A stretch of DNA of 64,000 nucleotides from Rhodothermales bacterium (GCA_041391505.1 JAWKNW010000006.1:1-64000), one strand, 5' to 3'; positions 1 through 9,315 are shown, numbered from the stretch's first letter. The notes: generated from the sequence alone by a model not told the origin. Program-made: numbers and translations.

Positions 1-1418
1 CCGGCAAGACCCCGAAGGCGCAGCCGTATATCTCGCCGCGCTTCGGGTTTAATTACGATGTGTCGGGCGACAAGACGACGCAGATCCGCGGCGGCGCCGG
101 CGTGTTCCTGGGCCGCGTCCCGTTCGTCTGGCCGGGCGGCATGTTCCTGAACAACGGCACCAACACCGGCGAGGTATCCGCCACGGCCCTGCCGGACGGC
201 GGCGCCATCCCGTTCGTCCCGGATCCGGACAATGCGCTCGACGTGACCGACTTCGGCCGGCAGGCCTCCGAGCTCGTCCCGAGCGGCCGTCTCGAGATCT
301 TCGCGAACGACTTCCGTTACCCGCAGGTCTTCCGGACCAGCCTCGCCGTCGATCACGAAATCGGCGCCGGATGGATCGGGACCCTCGAAGGGCAGTACAC
401 GAAAACGCTGAACAACATCGTCGTCACCAACTACAACCGGAAGCCGGCCAGCACTTTCCTGGATGGCCCGGACACGCGACCGGTGTTCGTGAGCAGCGAC
501 GTGATCGACAGCCGGTACAGCGCCATCCACTGGGTGGGCAATACGAGCGACGGGTATTCCTTCGACGTCACGGGCCGGCTTCAGAAACAGTTCGGCGACC
601 ACTGGTACGCGAGCTTCTCGTACACCTACGGCGATGCCTTCGCCGTGAACGACGGCACGTCCTCCCAGCTCAACTCGCTCTGGCGCTTCGTCGAGAACGT
701 CGATACGGCGAACGATCCGGGGATGGCGCGTTCGGACTTCTCCCTGGGCTCGCGCGTGCTCGCCCTCGTTTCCTACCGGAAGGAATTCCTGAACAACCTG
801 GCCACCACGTTTTCGCTCTACTACGCGGGAGAGTCCGGCCGGCCGTTCTCGTATTCCATCGGCAACAGCTCCCGGCTCGTGAACGAAGGCGGCCGCAACT
901 CGTCCCTCTTCTTCATTCCCGAGAGCGCGAGCGACCTCGTCTTCACCGACTACGACGGCCTCACGCCGGCGCAGCAGGCGTCGCAGCTCGAGACCTTCAT
1001 CAACAACAACGACTACCTGAGCAGCCATCGCGGCGAATATGCCGACCGCAACGGCGATCGCACGCCGTTCGAATCGATCCTCGACCTCAAGATCGCGCAG
1101 GAGTTGTTCGGCAACGTCGCCGGCCGGCGCCAGAAGGTCGAGGTGACGCTGGATATCTTCAACCTCACCAACCTGCTGAACAAGGATTGGGGCCGGCGTT
1201 ACCTGATCCCGTCGGACGATCGCGGCGACGTCGGGCGGTTTGCGGTGGTTCGGTTCGAGCGGTTCCAGGATGCGGCCAACGGCGACTACACGCCGGTGTA
1301 CACCTTCCGGAACGGCGACATCACGGATCAGAGCGATCTGTTCAATACCGAGTTGAACGACATCGGGACCTACAGCTCGCGCTGGCAGATTCAGTTCGGC
1401 GTCCGCTATACGTTCTGA
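1..1418 (+). CDS. TonB-dependent receptor, C-terminal part (5' end outside window)
   Basis: The reading frame is open from the first bases of the window (first full codon at position 3), so this is the 3' part of a longer gene; the GTG at 60 is internal. The visible ~470 residues are a run of alternating beta strands typical of the outer-membrane barrel of TonB receptors: a PRFGFNYD strand, an IRGGAGVFLGR turn, many aromatic-rich strands, and a last strand ending RWQIQFGVRYTF with a terminal Phe, as expected for BAM-inserted barrels. The IFNLTNLLN strand near the end is common in receptors with a carboxypeptidase-regulatory-like N-terminus. The barrel would import a large ligand across the outer membrane; the substrate cannot be told because plug and N-terminus are missing. 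The nearest + strand terminator is ~315 bases downstream. Confidence 0.85.
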   Translation, partial: GKTPKAQPYISPRFGFNYDVSGDKTTQIRGGAGVFLGRVPFVWPGGMFLNNGTNTGEVSATALPDGGAIPFVPDPDNALDVTDFGRQASELVPSGRLEIFANDFRYPQVFRTSLAVDHEIGAGWIGTLEGQYTKTLNNIVVTNYNRKPASTFLDGPDTRPVFVSSDVIDSRYSAIHWVGNTSDGYSFDVTGRLQKQFGDHWYASFSYTYGDAFAVNDGTSSQLNSLWRFVENVDTANDPGMARSDFSLGSRVLALVSYRKEFLNNLATTFSLYYAGESGRPFSYSIGNSSRLVNEGGRNSSLFFIPESASDLVFTDYDGLTPAQQASQLETFINNNDYLSSHRGEYADRNGDRTPFESILDLKIAQELFGNVAGRRQKVEVTLDIFNLTNLLNKDWGRRYLIPSDDRGDVGRFAVVRFERFQDAANGDYTPVYTFRNGDITDQSDLFNTELNDIGTYSSRWQIQFGVRYTF

Positions 1419-1675
1419 TCGGCGCGAACGACCTTCGCTGAGAACGATGGGAGCCCCGTGGCGGGTGGCGCGTTTACTGCGTCACCCGCCTCGCGGCGCC
1501 CCGGAACCCGACCGGCGCGGGGCCGGCTGCTTCACACATTTCGTGGCGTACCACGCTGCGGTTGATGACCGGTTCGGCGACGAAAATCGGTTAAGGGACG
1601 CAAAATCCCCCCAAGAATGTCCGATCTATAGCGTATTTACGGGATAGCGCGCCCTTAAAGTATGTGTTATACTTT

Positions 1676-1775
1676 GCATTGTGATCTATCGGAAACCGGG
1701 AGCCTATCTATTATCCCGGGCAGATTCACACCGGGAAGAGATCTCTAGGGGTAGGGTCTCTTCCCATTTTTTTTG
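1676..1775 (+). ncRNA. candidate small RNA ending in an intrinsic terminator
   Basis: The 360-base gap after the TonB receptor holds no convincing gene. Inside it a TATACT box (about 1664-1669) precedes a ~100-base stretch with two hairpins: CCGGGA pairing with TCCCGG (about 1696-1719), then the terminator stem at 1733-1765 with a T tract. A promoter-like box followed at short range by a self-folding stretch and a terminator fits a small RNA. No clear -35 box was found, and the stretch could instead be the tail of the receptor mRNA. No known RNA family was recognised. Confidence 0.3.
1733..1774 (+). terminator. Rho-independent terminator
   Basis: GGGAAGAGA (1733-1741) pairs perfectly with TCTCTTCCC (1757-1765), followed by A and eight T residues (1767-1774). 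The T tract is on the + strand only, so it ends rightward transcripts (the receptor, or the candidate small RNA) just before the stop codon of the opposing gene at 1779. Confidence 0.85.
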
Positions 1776-1778
1776 TGG

Positions 1779-4700
1779 CTACTTCACCAGAACGAGCGAC
1801 CGGCTGTGCGTGCCGCTCCGCGATTGCAGGCGGTAGACGTAGACGCCTCCCGGCAGATCGCCGGCATCGAAGGTGACATCGTAGCGGCCGGCCGGCTGGG
1901 TCTGGTCGACGAGCACGCGGACCTCCCTGCCGAGCATGTCGTAGATCGCGAGCCGGACGTGGTCCTGCACGGGCAGGTCGTAGGCGATCCGGGTGGTGGG
2001 GTTGAAGGGATTCGGGTAATTGCGATGGAGGGCATAGCGCTGCGGCGCAAGCCGGTCCACGGAAATGACCTGCGAGTAGGTAAAGGCGCCGTCGAAATCG
2101 ATCTGCTTGAGGCGATACCACAGAACGGACGCCGATGCCGGGGTCTGACGGTCCTCGTACGCGTAGGTCTGCCGCTCCGCGGTGGTGCCGTGGCCTTCGA
2201 GGTATCCGATCTGCGCGAAGGTCGACCCGTCGAGCGAGCGCTCGATGGCGAAGCCGGCGTTGTTGGTTTCCGATGCCGTCGCCCAGGTCAGCCGCACCGC
2301 ACCGGAATCCGGCATGGCCTCGAACCGGGTGAGGGTGACAGGCAGGACGGCATTGTCGACAAAAAAGAGCCGGCTCGGATCGACGATGCGGTACGTCACA
2401 TGCGGCGAGGACCAGTAGAGGGCGATTTCGGCGCGATCCGTCGTTTCGAGCAGCTCGACCTTGATCGGATAGATGTAGTCGGCCTGGAGGGCCTTGCTGC
2501 CCGATGCGAACGAGAAGCCGCCGGCGTTCCAGGAGTCGACGACCAGCTCGTCGCCGATCCACACGCGCGCGCCGTCGTCCGCCGCGACGGTGAAGGTGTA
2601 GTTCTCGCTGTGTTCGGGCTGGATGTAGCCCGTCCAGCGGACCGAAAAGTTGTCTTCGGTGAGCCGGTCGATCGGGATGCCGAGCCCCCAGTTGTAGGCG
2701 ATCTGGGGCTCCATGCGCACTTCGGGCGTGCCGCTGAAGTTTATCCCCTTGAAATACTCCGCCTTGAGGCCGGCGACCGCGTTGCCCGGTACGGGCAGCA
2801 CGACGATCGGGAAGCCGGTGCGGTCCTGCACTCCGTCGCTGGTCGTGACCGTCACGCTCGGGTTGTAGTAGCCGGCGGCGGCGTAGGTATGCGCGGTGGT
2901 CTTGCCCGTGCCGGTTTGCCCATCCCCGAAATCCCAGGCATAACTCACGATAGCGCCGGCGGCGCTGGTCGACGCCGAGGCGTCAAACGCGTACTTGAAC
3001 GAGGTTTCGGAGGTCGGCACCGCCACAACGCGCGCGGTAGCGCTGGCGCCCGGCGTCTGGCGCTGCACCAGGGCGACCCAGTCGTCCTTGGTCACGGTCG
3101 GCGCCGGCCCGAGCGAACGGACGCCGTCGCCCTCGATTTCGGTCACGGAGCCAAAAAAGGGCGCCCCGCCGAGCCGGGGGTCGAACCATCGAACCGTGTA
3201 GGTGCCGGGATGGCCCTGCAGATCCAGCGCGACCTGCGCGTTGGCGCGACGCAGATAGACGGCATAGACCTCACCCGGTTTGGCGAATACGAGGTGATTC
3301 TCGTCGTCGGTCAGGCCCGTCTGGGGCTTCATGTCGATGAAGGGGAGGTACGTATGGAAGAAGTCGACGGCATGGCGCGTCTGCCGCCAGATCAGCTCAT
3401 AGGGCCGGAAGTCCTCGGTGATATAATCGTAGTGCGTGAGCGCGTCGTCGCCGAAGAACCACTCGACGCCGGCTCCGCCGCCCATCAGGTTGCCCCATAG
3501 GACCTCCTGGCGCACCTTGTCGACGTTGTAATCCTCGCCCCAGGGCCGGATGCCCTTTTTCCAGCCGCAGCACTCGTCCATCATGATGACCCACGGCTTG
3601 CCCGCGGCGACGGCGTTGTTGTACCACAGCCGGGTATTGTTGTACACCTTCAGGTCGCCGGCGTAGGCGCCGCCTTCGTGGATCTGGAAGGAGATGCCGG
3701 AAAACGTGGGGTAGCCCAGGAGGGGGCCGTAGATGCTTTCGTAATTGACCGTGCCCGGAAACGAGTGCGCCATGACGGGGTGATCGTAGGCGTCGAGTCC
3801 GTCGATGAAATCGATGTACGCCTTGCGCTGCGCGTCGGTGTTGCGCCCGTCGAGCAACTCTTCCCCGATATTCCAGATCACGCCGGGATGATAGCCGAAA
3901 CGCGCCACCATCTCGCGGTAATACAGTTTTCGCTCGCGGCCGAGGTCGCCGTCGTTCAGGAGCAGGTCGTTGTCCACTTCCTGCAGGGCGAGGTGCAGCA
4001 GCATCCCCTTGCGCTGCATGTGCGAAAAGACGATATCCCACTGAGCCAGTTTTGAGACGTCGTACCGGTCGAACACGGTCGGGTCGATCCAGGGCCATAC
4101 GTCTTCATTGCCTTCGTCTTCGCTGTCCCTCAGCCCGAGGTTGACCAGGATAAAAAACGCGCCGTTCACGCCTTCCGAGGAGAGGTAATTGATCGCGCCG
4201 ATCAGGCCTTTGCCTTTGCCGCCTTTCCAGACCGGATCCCCATCCTCCCAATCGCCAAGATGGGCCTCGTAGCTCTTGATGTAGCTGTCCGCCCCGAGCC
4301 CGTAGGTGCCGTCGATGTCGTCATAGGCGAGGAGGTTTTCCGGGCTGTCGGTGCCGGCCTTGAGAAACCAGTCGCCGTTGTCGAAGCGCAGATACGGGGC
4401 GCCGACATAACGCAGCATGCCGCGCCCCCTGAAATCGGGCGCCGACTTGTCGGTTTCGCCGATAAAAAACGAGCCGGCGAGCCCGTTGCCCGTGACCGGC
4501 GAGCCGGCGGAGGCATCGTCCGCCACGGCGATATCGGGGCCGGTGACGAAGGACACGGTGTACGTCCAGACGCCCGTGAGCGGGGGGGAGAAGTGGGCGA
4601 GCCAGGCGGTGCCGGCGGTTGCGCTCGTTTCGCCGGCGTCGCCGTCGGCGGCGAAATAGCCGGGCACGACGTATTTTGTGGCGCCCTGCTGGAAGGTGAC

Positions 4701-4937
4701 ATCGACCCGGTAATCGGAAAACGGGTTGAGCGCACCCTCTTCACTGGCCTGCGGGCCGTCTATGCGAAGGGTGACGGGATGCCATCGTTTCATCTCGCCC
4801 GTGAGGGTGGCGGCTGATTGCTGGGCCCGGGCGAAACGAGGGGATGCGCTACCGGCGCCGATGAGTACAAACAGGAACAGGCAGGCGCAGCAGCGGAGGA
4901 AGTCGAGGGCGCGACGCGGCGCGGCGGGCAAGACCAT
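1779..4937 (-). CDS. secreted multidomain glycoside hydrolase (DUF5060, PKD, PA14, T9SS sorting domain)
   Basis: About 1052 residues. The start is placed at the ATG at 4937, which gives a signal peptide with a long Leu/Phe core; a TTG 14 codons upstream is possible. Order: signal peptide; an N-terminal beta domain resembling DUF5060; a TIM-barrel-like catalytic region with WNIGEE (probable acid/base Glu) and a later MMDECCG segment; a small beta domain resembling the putative collagen-binding domain that follows such barrels; a PKD domain (YAWDFGDGQTGTGK); a PA14-like domain (SVRWTGYIQPEHSENYTF); and a C-terminal type A T9SS domain with NYPNPFNPTT. It is probably exported through T9SS and fixed to the surface or released to cut a polysaccharide. 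The substrate is not evident. It stands alone, convergent with the receptor gene and divergent from the phosphodiesterase gene. Confidence 0.82.
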   Translation of the reverse strand: MVLPAAPRRALDFLRCCACLFLFVLIGAGSASPRFARAQQSAATLTGEMKRWHPVTLRIDGPQASEEGALNPFSDYRVDVTFQQGATKYVVPGYFAADGDAGETSATAGTAWLAHFSPPLTGVWTYTVSFVTGPDIAVADDASAGSPVTGNGLAGSFFIGETDKSAPDFRGRGMLRYVGAPYLRFDNGDWFLKAGTDSPENLLAYDDIDGTYGLGADSYIKSYEAHLGDWEDGDPVWKGGKGKGLIGAINYLSSEGVNGAFFILVNLGLRDSEDEGNEDVWPWIDPTVFDRYDVSKLAQWDIVFSHMQRKGMLLHLALQEVDNDLLLNDGDLGRERKLYYREMVARFGYHPGVIWNIGEELLDGRNTDAQRKAYIDFIDGLDAYDHPVMAHSFPGTVNYESIYGPLLGYPTFSGISFQIHEGGAYAGDLKVYNNTRLWYNNAVAAGKPWVIMMDECCGWKKGIRPWGEDYNVDKVRQEVLWGNLMGGGAGVEWFFGDDALTHYDYITEDFRPYELIWRQTRHAVDFFHTYLPFIDMKPQTGLTDDENHLVFAKPGEVYAVYLRRANAQVALDLQGHPGTYTVRWFDPRLGGAPFFGSVTEIEGDGVRSLGPAPTVTKDDWVALVQRQTPGASATARVVAVPTSETSFKYAFDASASTSAAGAIVSYAWDFGDGQTGTGKTTAHTYAAAGYYNPSVTVTTSDGVQDRTGFPIVVLPVPGNAVAGLKAEYFKGINFSGTPEVRMEPQIAYNWGLGIPIDRLTEDNFSVRWTGYIQPEHSENYTFTVAADDGARVWIGDELVVDSWNAGGFSFASGSKALQADYIYPIKVELLETTDRAEIALYWSSPHVTYRIVDPSRLFFVDNAVLPVTLTRFEAMPDSGAVRLTWATASETNNAGFAIERSLDGSTFAQIGYLEGHGTTAERQTYAYEDRQTPASASVLWYRLKQIDFDGAFTYSQVISVDRLAPQRYALHRNYPNPFNPTTRIAYDLPVQDHVRLAIYDMLGREVRVLVDQTQPAGRYDVTFDAGDLPGGVYVYRLQSRSGTHSRSLVLVK

Positions 4938-5107
4938 GCAGGGTTCGATCTGGGGATTGGGGATGCGTTGCAGTGGCAACCGGGAAGGATCGTGTATCGA
5001 TGGGTCTCGTCAGCCTACAACATAGGCTTTCCGTCCCGCGGGGGCTCGCGCGAGACGGCGCTTCGCGACCAGGAGTTATGGCGCAAAAACGGGTAGAACA
5101 TACGACG

Positions 5108-5665
5108 ATGGCAGCGAACTGGTTCATTGCCTGGCCGGCGAGCCCCCTCGCCGGGTTTGAGGCGCTATTCGAGGGGGCGCCGGAGGGGATACGCCGGTTT
5201 CATCCGGCCGACCTCCACCTGACCGTCGCGTTCCTCGGGCCGGTGGGTGAGGCGCGCGCCCTCGCCGCCTGGGAGGTGGCTTGCGCCGCGCCGGCGTCGC
5301 CGGTGACCATCCGGCTGGGGCCCCTCGAACCCTTCGGCCCGCGCCGGCATCCGTCGGCCTATGCCTTCGAGGTGCAGACGGGGAGGCGGGCGCTGGTGGA
5401 ATGGATGCGCCGGCATCAGGCGGCTATCGTGGATGCGGCGGGCGCCCCGCCGGCGATCCATGAACCCCGTCCGCACCTCACCATCGCGCGGCCGCCACGG
5501 CAGGCCGACGCGTCGGTCCGCGCCCGGATCGAGGCCTGGGCCCGGCAGGTCCGTCCGCCGGCCGAACCGATGGTGCTAGACCGCATCGCCCTGTATACAT
5601 GGGCAGCGGACCGGTCGGTCCGGCTTTTTCAGGAAATGCGGTCGCGCGATCTGCGTGCCGGCTGA
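5108..5665 (+). CDS. thpR: RNA 2',3'-cyclic phosphodiesterase (LigT/ThpR family)
   Basis: 185 residues, the usual size for this 2H-phosphoesterase family. Both catalytic His-x-Thr-x motifs are present: HLTV at residues 37-40 and HLTI at 123-126. The family opens RNA 2',3'-cyclic phosphate ends to 2'-phosphates and was first described as a 2'-5' RNA ligase; the protein is cytoplasmic. The start MAANWFIAWP matches the normal family N-terminus; an in-frame ATG at 5078 lies only two bases after AGGAG, too close to be a good site. No obvious operon partner; the porin gene begins ~90 bases downstream. Confidence 0.88.
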   Translation: MAANWFIAWPASPLAGFEALFEGAPEGIRRFHPADLHLTVAFLGPVGEARALAAWEVACAAPASPVTIRLGPLEPFGPRRHPSAYAFEVQTGRRALVEWMRRHQAAIVDAAGAPPAIHEPRPHLTIARPPRQADASVRARIEAWARQVRPPAEPMVLDRIALYTWAADRSVRLFQEMRSRDLRAG

Positions 5666-5758
5666 TGGATAGCGCCGGGTGGATGGGGCGTCGCGCGGTT
5701 GCATTTCCTTCCGTATATTGCCGGAAATCGCTCTGCTTTCCGACCCACAAGACACCCC

Positions 5759-6970
5759 ATGCCCACCGTCTGTCGCCGGATACTGGCTTTTGTGCTGGTG
5801 CTGTGTTGCGCGCGCGCCGGCATGGCGCAGCAGGAAGAATCGCCGATCCAGGTGTTCGGCTACTTCCAGAATGTCTTCCAGCACGAGGCCTACGAAAAGG
5901 CCCCCGACAACAACACGTTCGCCGCGCAGCAGCTCAACCTGTTTTTCCAGAAAGACCTCGCGCCGCGCTTCAGAGCCTTCCTCAGTTTCGAGTTTCTGAA
6001 CAACTTCTCCTCGAGCGAAAACTGGGGGGCGGCGAACCTCAAGGAAGCCTGGGTGCGCTACGAGGCCGGCGCGCGCTTCAAGATCAAGCTGGGCCTGCAG
6101 ACGCCCGTCTTCAACCACCTCAACGAGATCAAGACGCGGACGCCCTTGCTGCCCTACATCGTGCGGCCGATTGTCTATGAGACATCGCTCGAAGATGCCA
6201 TCCGGCTGGATGAGTACGTCCCGGAGCGCGGCTTTCTGCAACTCTACGGCACGCTGCCGCTCGGCGGCCGGCATGCGTTCGACTATGCCGCCTACCTGGG
6301 CAACAGCCCGAACATCCGGTCGAATCGCGCGCTCGGCCAGACCGGCGTCGATACCACGACCAACGTGATGGCGGGTGGACGCCTCGGGCTCCGCCTTCGG
6401 CTCGGCGGCCCCGAGATCAAGGTGGGCGCTTCGGTCGCCAACGATCGCGTGAACTACTTCCGCGGCGCCGGCACGCTGATCGGCATCAAGGACGACCAGC
6501 TGCCCGATTACGACAAGGCCCTGACGATGGTGCCGCGTACCCGGCTGGGGGGCGACCTGGCGGTGTACCTGGGCCGGTATTACCTGGAGACAGAGGGGAT
6601 CTTCGCCTTCTTCAGCATCGACCGGGACGTGCTCGATCTGAACCGCATGTTCGGCTACGCGACCCTCGGATTCCTGGCCACGGAGCGTCTGGAGCTGTAT
6701 GTGAGTTACTGGCGGACGGATGAAGACGCCTTGCTGGTGGATCTGCCCACCACGCCGCGCAATTCGCTCGTGCAGCGCGCGACGCTGGACATCCCCACGG
6801 CCGGCGCCAAGTTCGCCCTCAACGACCGCGTCATCGCCAAGGCGCAGGTGGCATTCGTGGATCTCCACCATGCCGAAACGCTCGATACCCAGGGATTCGC
6901 CGGGCCGACGACGTCGCTCGAGGATCAGCGCTTCACCGTCTTCGCGCTGGGCGTATCCGTGTTTTTCTGA
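5759..6970 (+). CDS. porin-like outer-membrane beta-barrel protein
   Basis: 403 residues. The ATG at 5759 opens a signal peptide (RRILAFVLVLCCARAGMAQQ) cleaved near MAQQ; an upstream GTG adds only an implausible leader. The mature part begins IQVFGYFQNVFQHE and alternates short polar turns and amphipathic strands to a final strand FTVFALGVSVFF with terminal Phe, as in outer-membrane porins. It overlaps the next gene by one base (TGATG), so translation is likely coupled to the phosphate-binding-like protein. The order porin / small periplasmic binding protein / HAMP kinase suggests that the barrel takes part in anion sensing or uptake; this is inferred from context only. Confidence 0.75.
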   Translation: MPTVCRRILAFVLVLCCARAGMAQQEESPIQVFGYFQNVFQHEAYEKAPDNNTFAAQQLNLFFQKDLAPRFRAFLSFEFLNNFSSSENWGAANLKEAWVRYEAGARFKIKLGLQTPVFNHLNEIKTRTPLLPYIVRPIVYETSLEDAIRLDEYVPERGFLQLYGTLPLGGRHAFDYAAYLGNSPNIRSNRALGQTGVDTTTNVMAGGRLGLRLRLGGPEIKVGASVANDRVNYFRGAGTLIGIKDDQLPDYDKALTMVPRTRLGGDLAVYLGRYYLETEGIFAFFSIDRDVLDLNRMFGYATLGFLATERLELYVSYWRTDEDALLVDLPTTPRNSLVQRATLDIPTAGAKFALNDRVIAKAQVAFVDLHHAETLDTQGFAGPTTSLEDQRFTVFALGVSVFF

Positions 6971-7437
6971 TGGCGACCCGCATCCCATATCGTCCCAACG
7001 TCGCGTGGCTCGCGCTGGTGGCCGCGGTGCTCCTGGGCGCTGTGGTCCGGCCGGCGACCGGGCAGATCGCCGTCGTCGCGAACAAGTCGGTGCCGGTCGA
7101 GTCGCTCGACAAGCACGAGTTGTTGCGGCTGTTCGCCGGCGACATCGAATACTGGGACAACGGCGAGGCCGTCGTCATCGTCGATCTCAGCGCCAAGGGT
7201 GAGGTGCGAGACTCGTTCTACGCCTATCTGGGCAAGACGTCGTCGCGGATGCGGTCGATCTGGCTCAAACGGAAGCTGACGGGTGAAGGCGAGCTGCCCC
7301 GCACGATGGATTCCGAAGAGGCGCTGCTGGATGCCATCGCCTCGACCCACGGCGCCATCGGTTTTGCAAGCCTCCCGCGCGTCGCGCAGCATCCCGACGT
7401 CAAAGTGCTCATCGACTCCATTCCCGTTCAGCAGTAG
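6970..7437 (+). CDS. small PstS-like phosphate-binding-domain protein
   Basis: 155 residues with an N-terminal signal segment (VAWLALVAAVLLGAVVRPATGQ). The rest resembles one lobe of the PBP-like (PstS-like) fold: IAVVANKSVPVESLDKHELLRLFAGD, then a W-D-N-G segment, a S-x-x-R-x-x-W-L-K segment, and HGAIGFASLPRV near the end, which matches the conserved I-G-F/Y loop of phosphate-binding proteins. It is half the size of PstS, so it is probably a sensor or adaptor rather than a transporter component; no ABC transporter genes are nearby. Its start overlaps the porin stop, and the kinase begins 36 bases downstream, indicating one operon. Confidence 0.75.
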   Translation: MATRIPYRPNVAWLALVAAVLLGAVVRPATGQIAVVANKSVPVESLDKHELLRLFAGDIEYWDNGEAVVIVDLSAKGEVRDSFYAYLGKTSSRMRSIWLKRKLTGEGELPRTMDSEEALLDAIASTHGAIGFASLPRVAQHPDVKVLIDSIPVQQ

Positions 7438-7473
7438 CCGGCGCCCGCCGGCATCCTGCAGGGGTACCCGACC

Positions 7474-9066
7474 ATGTTTCGACTACGCAATCTGCAGCTG
7501 AGCGCCAAACAGTGGGTCGGGTTCGGCGTCATGATGCTTGTGCTCGGCAGCCTCAGCGCCTATGCGATCGTCCAGATGGACCGGCTCCGGGCGGAGATCG
7601 ACGAGATCAACGCCCGCTCGATTCCCGCTGTCATCGCCCTGTCTTCGATCAATCTGGATGTGTCCACCCTCCGAATCTACCAGCTTCAATACGAACTGCT
7701 GGACGATTCGCTCGAACGCAGCCGGCTCTCCGCGCGCATGGCCACGCTGATCGACTCGATCAACGCGAACCGCGATGCGTTCGAACACGTCGCCTACGGC
7801 GCCGATCGGCTCGATGTCTTCGACGTCGCGCGGGACAGCCTGTACGCCGAGTTCGATGGGCACTGGGACGATTATCAGGGGCTCTTCATCGCGTTCCTGT
7901 TCGGCGGCACCGAGCGCGCCGGCAACCTGCCGGTGCAACTCCTCACCAGCGCCGGCCCGATCTACGACCGCCTCGTCGTCAGCCTCGAGCAGCTGATCGA
8001 CGTCAACAAGCAGCGCTCGGCGTATGCGGCCCAGCGGGCGCAGAGCAACTTCCAGCGCTCCCGCCGCATCATCGTGGGCGCGCTCATCGCCACCTTCGCC
8101 TTTTTTGTCTTTCTCTCCACGGTGCTGTTCCGCTTTGTGACCCTGCCGATCCGGAAGCTCGACGAGGCCGCGCAGGAGGTCGCCCGCGGCCGGCTGGATG
8201 TGCAGCTCGCCGTCGACTCGACGGACGAGATCGGGAGCCTGGCCCGCTCCTTCAACCACATGACCGCGTCGCTGGCGGCGGCGCAGCAGCAGCTGGTGGT
8301 AAAGGAGAAGCTGGCCTCGCTCGGCCAGTTGACGGCCGGCATCGCGCATGAAATCAAGAACCCCCTCAATTTCGTCAACAACTTCGCGGATCTTTCGAGC
8401 GATATCGTCGACGAGCTGGGCCGCGTGATCGACCGCCATGCCCCGGCGCTTCCTGCGGCAGACCGGGAGCAGGCCGAGGAGATGATGAGCGACTTGCGCC
8501 TGAACGTGCGCAAGATCGCGGAGCATGGTCGGCGCGCGGATGGCATCGTCAAGAGCATGCTCCTGCACGCGCGGGGCACGCATGGGGAGCGACAGGAAGT
8601 CGACCTCAATGGCTTCGTGGAGGAAAACACCACGCTGGCGTATCACGGATTTCGGGCTTCCCATCCCGATGTCTCCGTGCAGATCGAACGCCAGTACGAT
8701 CCGGATGCCGGCCGGGCAGCGATCGTGCCACAGGATATCGGGCGCGTGTTGATCAACCTGCTGAACAATGCCTTCTACGCCGTGGGCGAGCGCGGCCGAG
8801 CGGGGGGCGAGGCCGTGGTGCGGGTGCAGACGCGGGCCGAGGCGGATGGCGTATCGATCACGGTGGCGGACAACGGACCGGGCATCCCGGCCCCGCTGAA
8901 GAAGCGCGTTTTCGAGCCGTTTTTTACGACGAAACCCGCCGGCGAAGGCACGGGCCTGGGGCTCTCGCTCAGCTACGACATCGTGACGCACGGACACGGC
9001 GGCCGGCTCAGCATGGAGAGCGACGAAGGAGAGGGGGCCACGTTTACCGTCTGGCTGCCGCACTGA
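7474..9066 (+). CDS. membrane sensor histidine kinase (sensor loop, HAMP, HisKA, HATPase)
   Basis: 530 residues. TM1 is about 14-33, a helical periplasmic sensor region follows to ~195, TM2 is about 199-222 (IIVGALIATFAFFVFLSTVL), then HAMP (~223-275). The HisKA motif AHEIKNPLNF has the phosphoacceptor His292, and the C-terminal HATPase has an N box (NLLNNAFYAV), DNGPGIP and GEGTGLGLSLSYDIV. The HisKA type, with NPLNFVNNFADLS, belongs to a HAMP-kinase subgroup usually lacking a fused receiver. No response regulator is next to it. As third gene after a porin and a PstS-like protein it probably reads the state of that periplasmic protein; this is inference. Confidence 0.88.
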   Translation: MFRLRNLQLSAKQWVGFGVMMLVLGSLSAYAIVQMDRLRAEIDEINARSIPAVIALSSINLDVSTLRIYQLQYELLDDSLERSRLSARMATLIDSINANRDAFEHVAYGADRLDVFDVARDSLYAEFDGHWDDYQGLFIAFLFGGTERAGNLPVQLLTSAGPIYDRLVVSLEQLIDVNKQRSAYAAQRAQSNFQRSRRIIVGALIATFAFFVFLSTVLFRFVTLPIRKLDEAAQEVARGRLDVQLAVDSTDEIGSLARSFNHMTASLAAAQQQLVVKEKLASLGQLTAGIAHEIKNPLNFVNNFADLSSDIVDELGRVIDRHAPALPAADREQAEEMMSDLRLNVRKIAEHGRRADGIVKSMLLHARGTHGERQEVDLNGFVEENTTLAYHGFRASHPDVSVQIERQYDPDAGRAAIVPQDIGRVLINLLNNAFYAVGERGRAGGEAVVRVQTRAEADGVSITVADNGPGIPAPLKKRVFEPFFTTKPAGEGTGLGLSLSYDIVTHGHGGRLSMESDEGEGATFTVWLPH

Positions 9067-9084
9067 GGGGGTAGTCGGCCGGCC

Positions 9085-9315
9085 CTAGATATAGTCCTCC
9101 AGCCAGTCCTCCGGCGGCGTCAGGGTGCCGGACTCGAACCAGTTCGCCACGCACCGTCGGCCGTCGCTCGCCCGCTTCAGGAGCAGCACATGCGTTCCCC
9201 AGCGCTCTTTATCGGGCGGCAACCGGCTGAAATCCTTGAGAGGCACCACGCGCAGCACGAGGTAGGATTCGTCCTCGAAATGGATGGTTTCGCCTACCTC
9301 GAAAGGAGACTGCAT
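9085..9315 (-). CDS. hypothetical small protein (76 residues)
   Basis: Compact soluble protein beginning MQSPFEVGETIHFEDESYLV and ending in an acidic tail (PPEDWLEDYI). The spacing of hydrophobic residues suggests a small beta barrel, but no family was recognised. It lies opposite and convergent to the kinase gene (19-base gap). ATG start at 9315 without a clear ribosome-binding site. Codon use is in line with neighbours. The 239 bases before the next gene hold nothing recognisable. Confidence 0.55.
   Translation of the reverse strand: MQSPFEVGETIHFEDESYLVLRVVPLKDFSRLPPDKERWGTHVLLLKRASDGRRCVANWFESGTLTPPEDWLEDYI

Noticed and set aside
1447..1647. 66-residue frame after the TonB receptor
   Set aside because: Arg/Pro-rich, no ribosome-binding site, no family likeness.
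5576..6988. 470-residue minus-strand frame over the porin gene
   Set aside because: No start context, no domain pattern; the + strand has a clear barrel with signal peptide.
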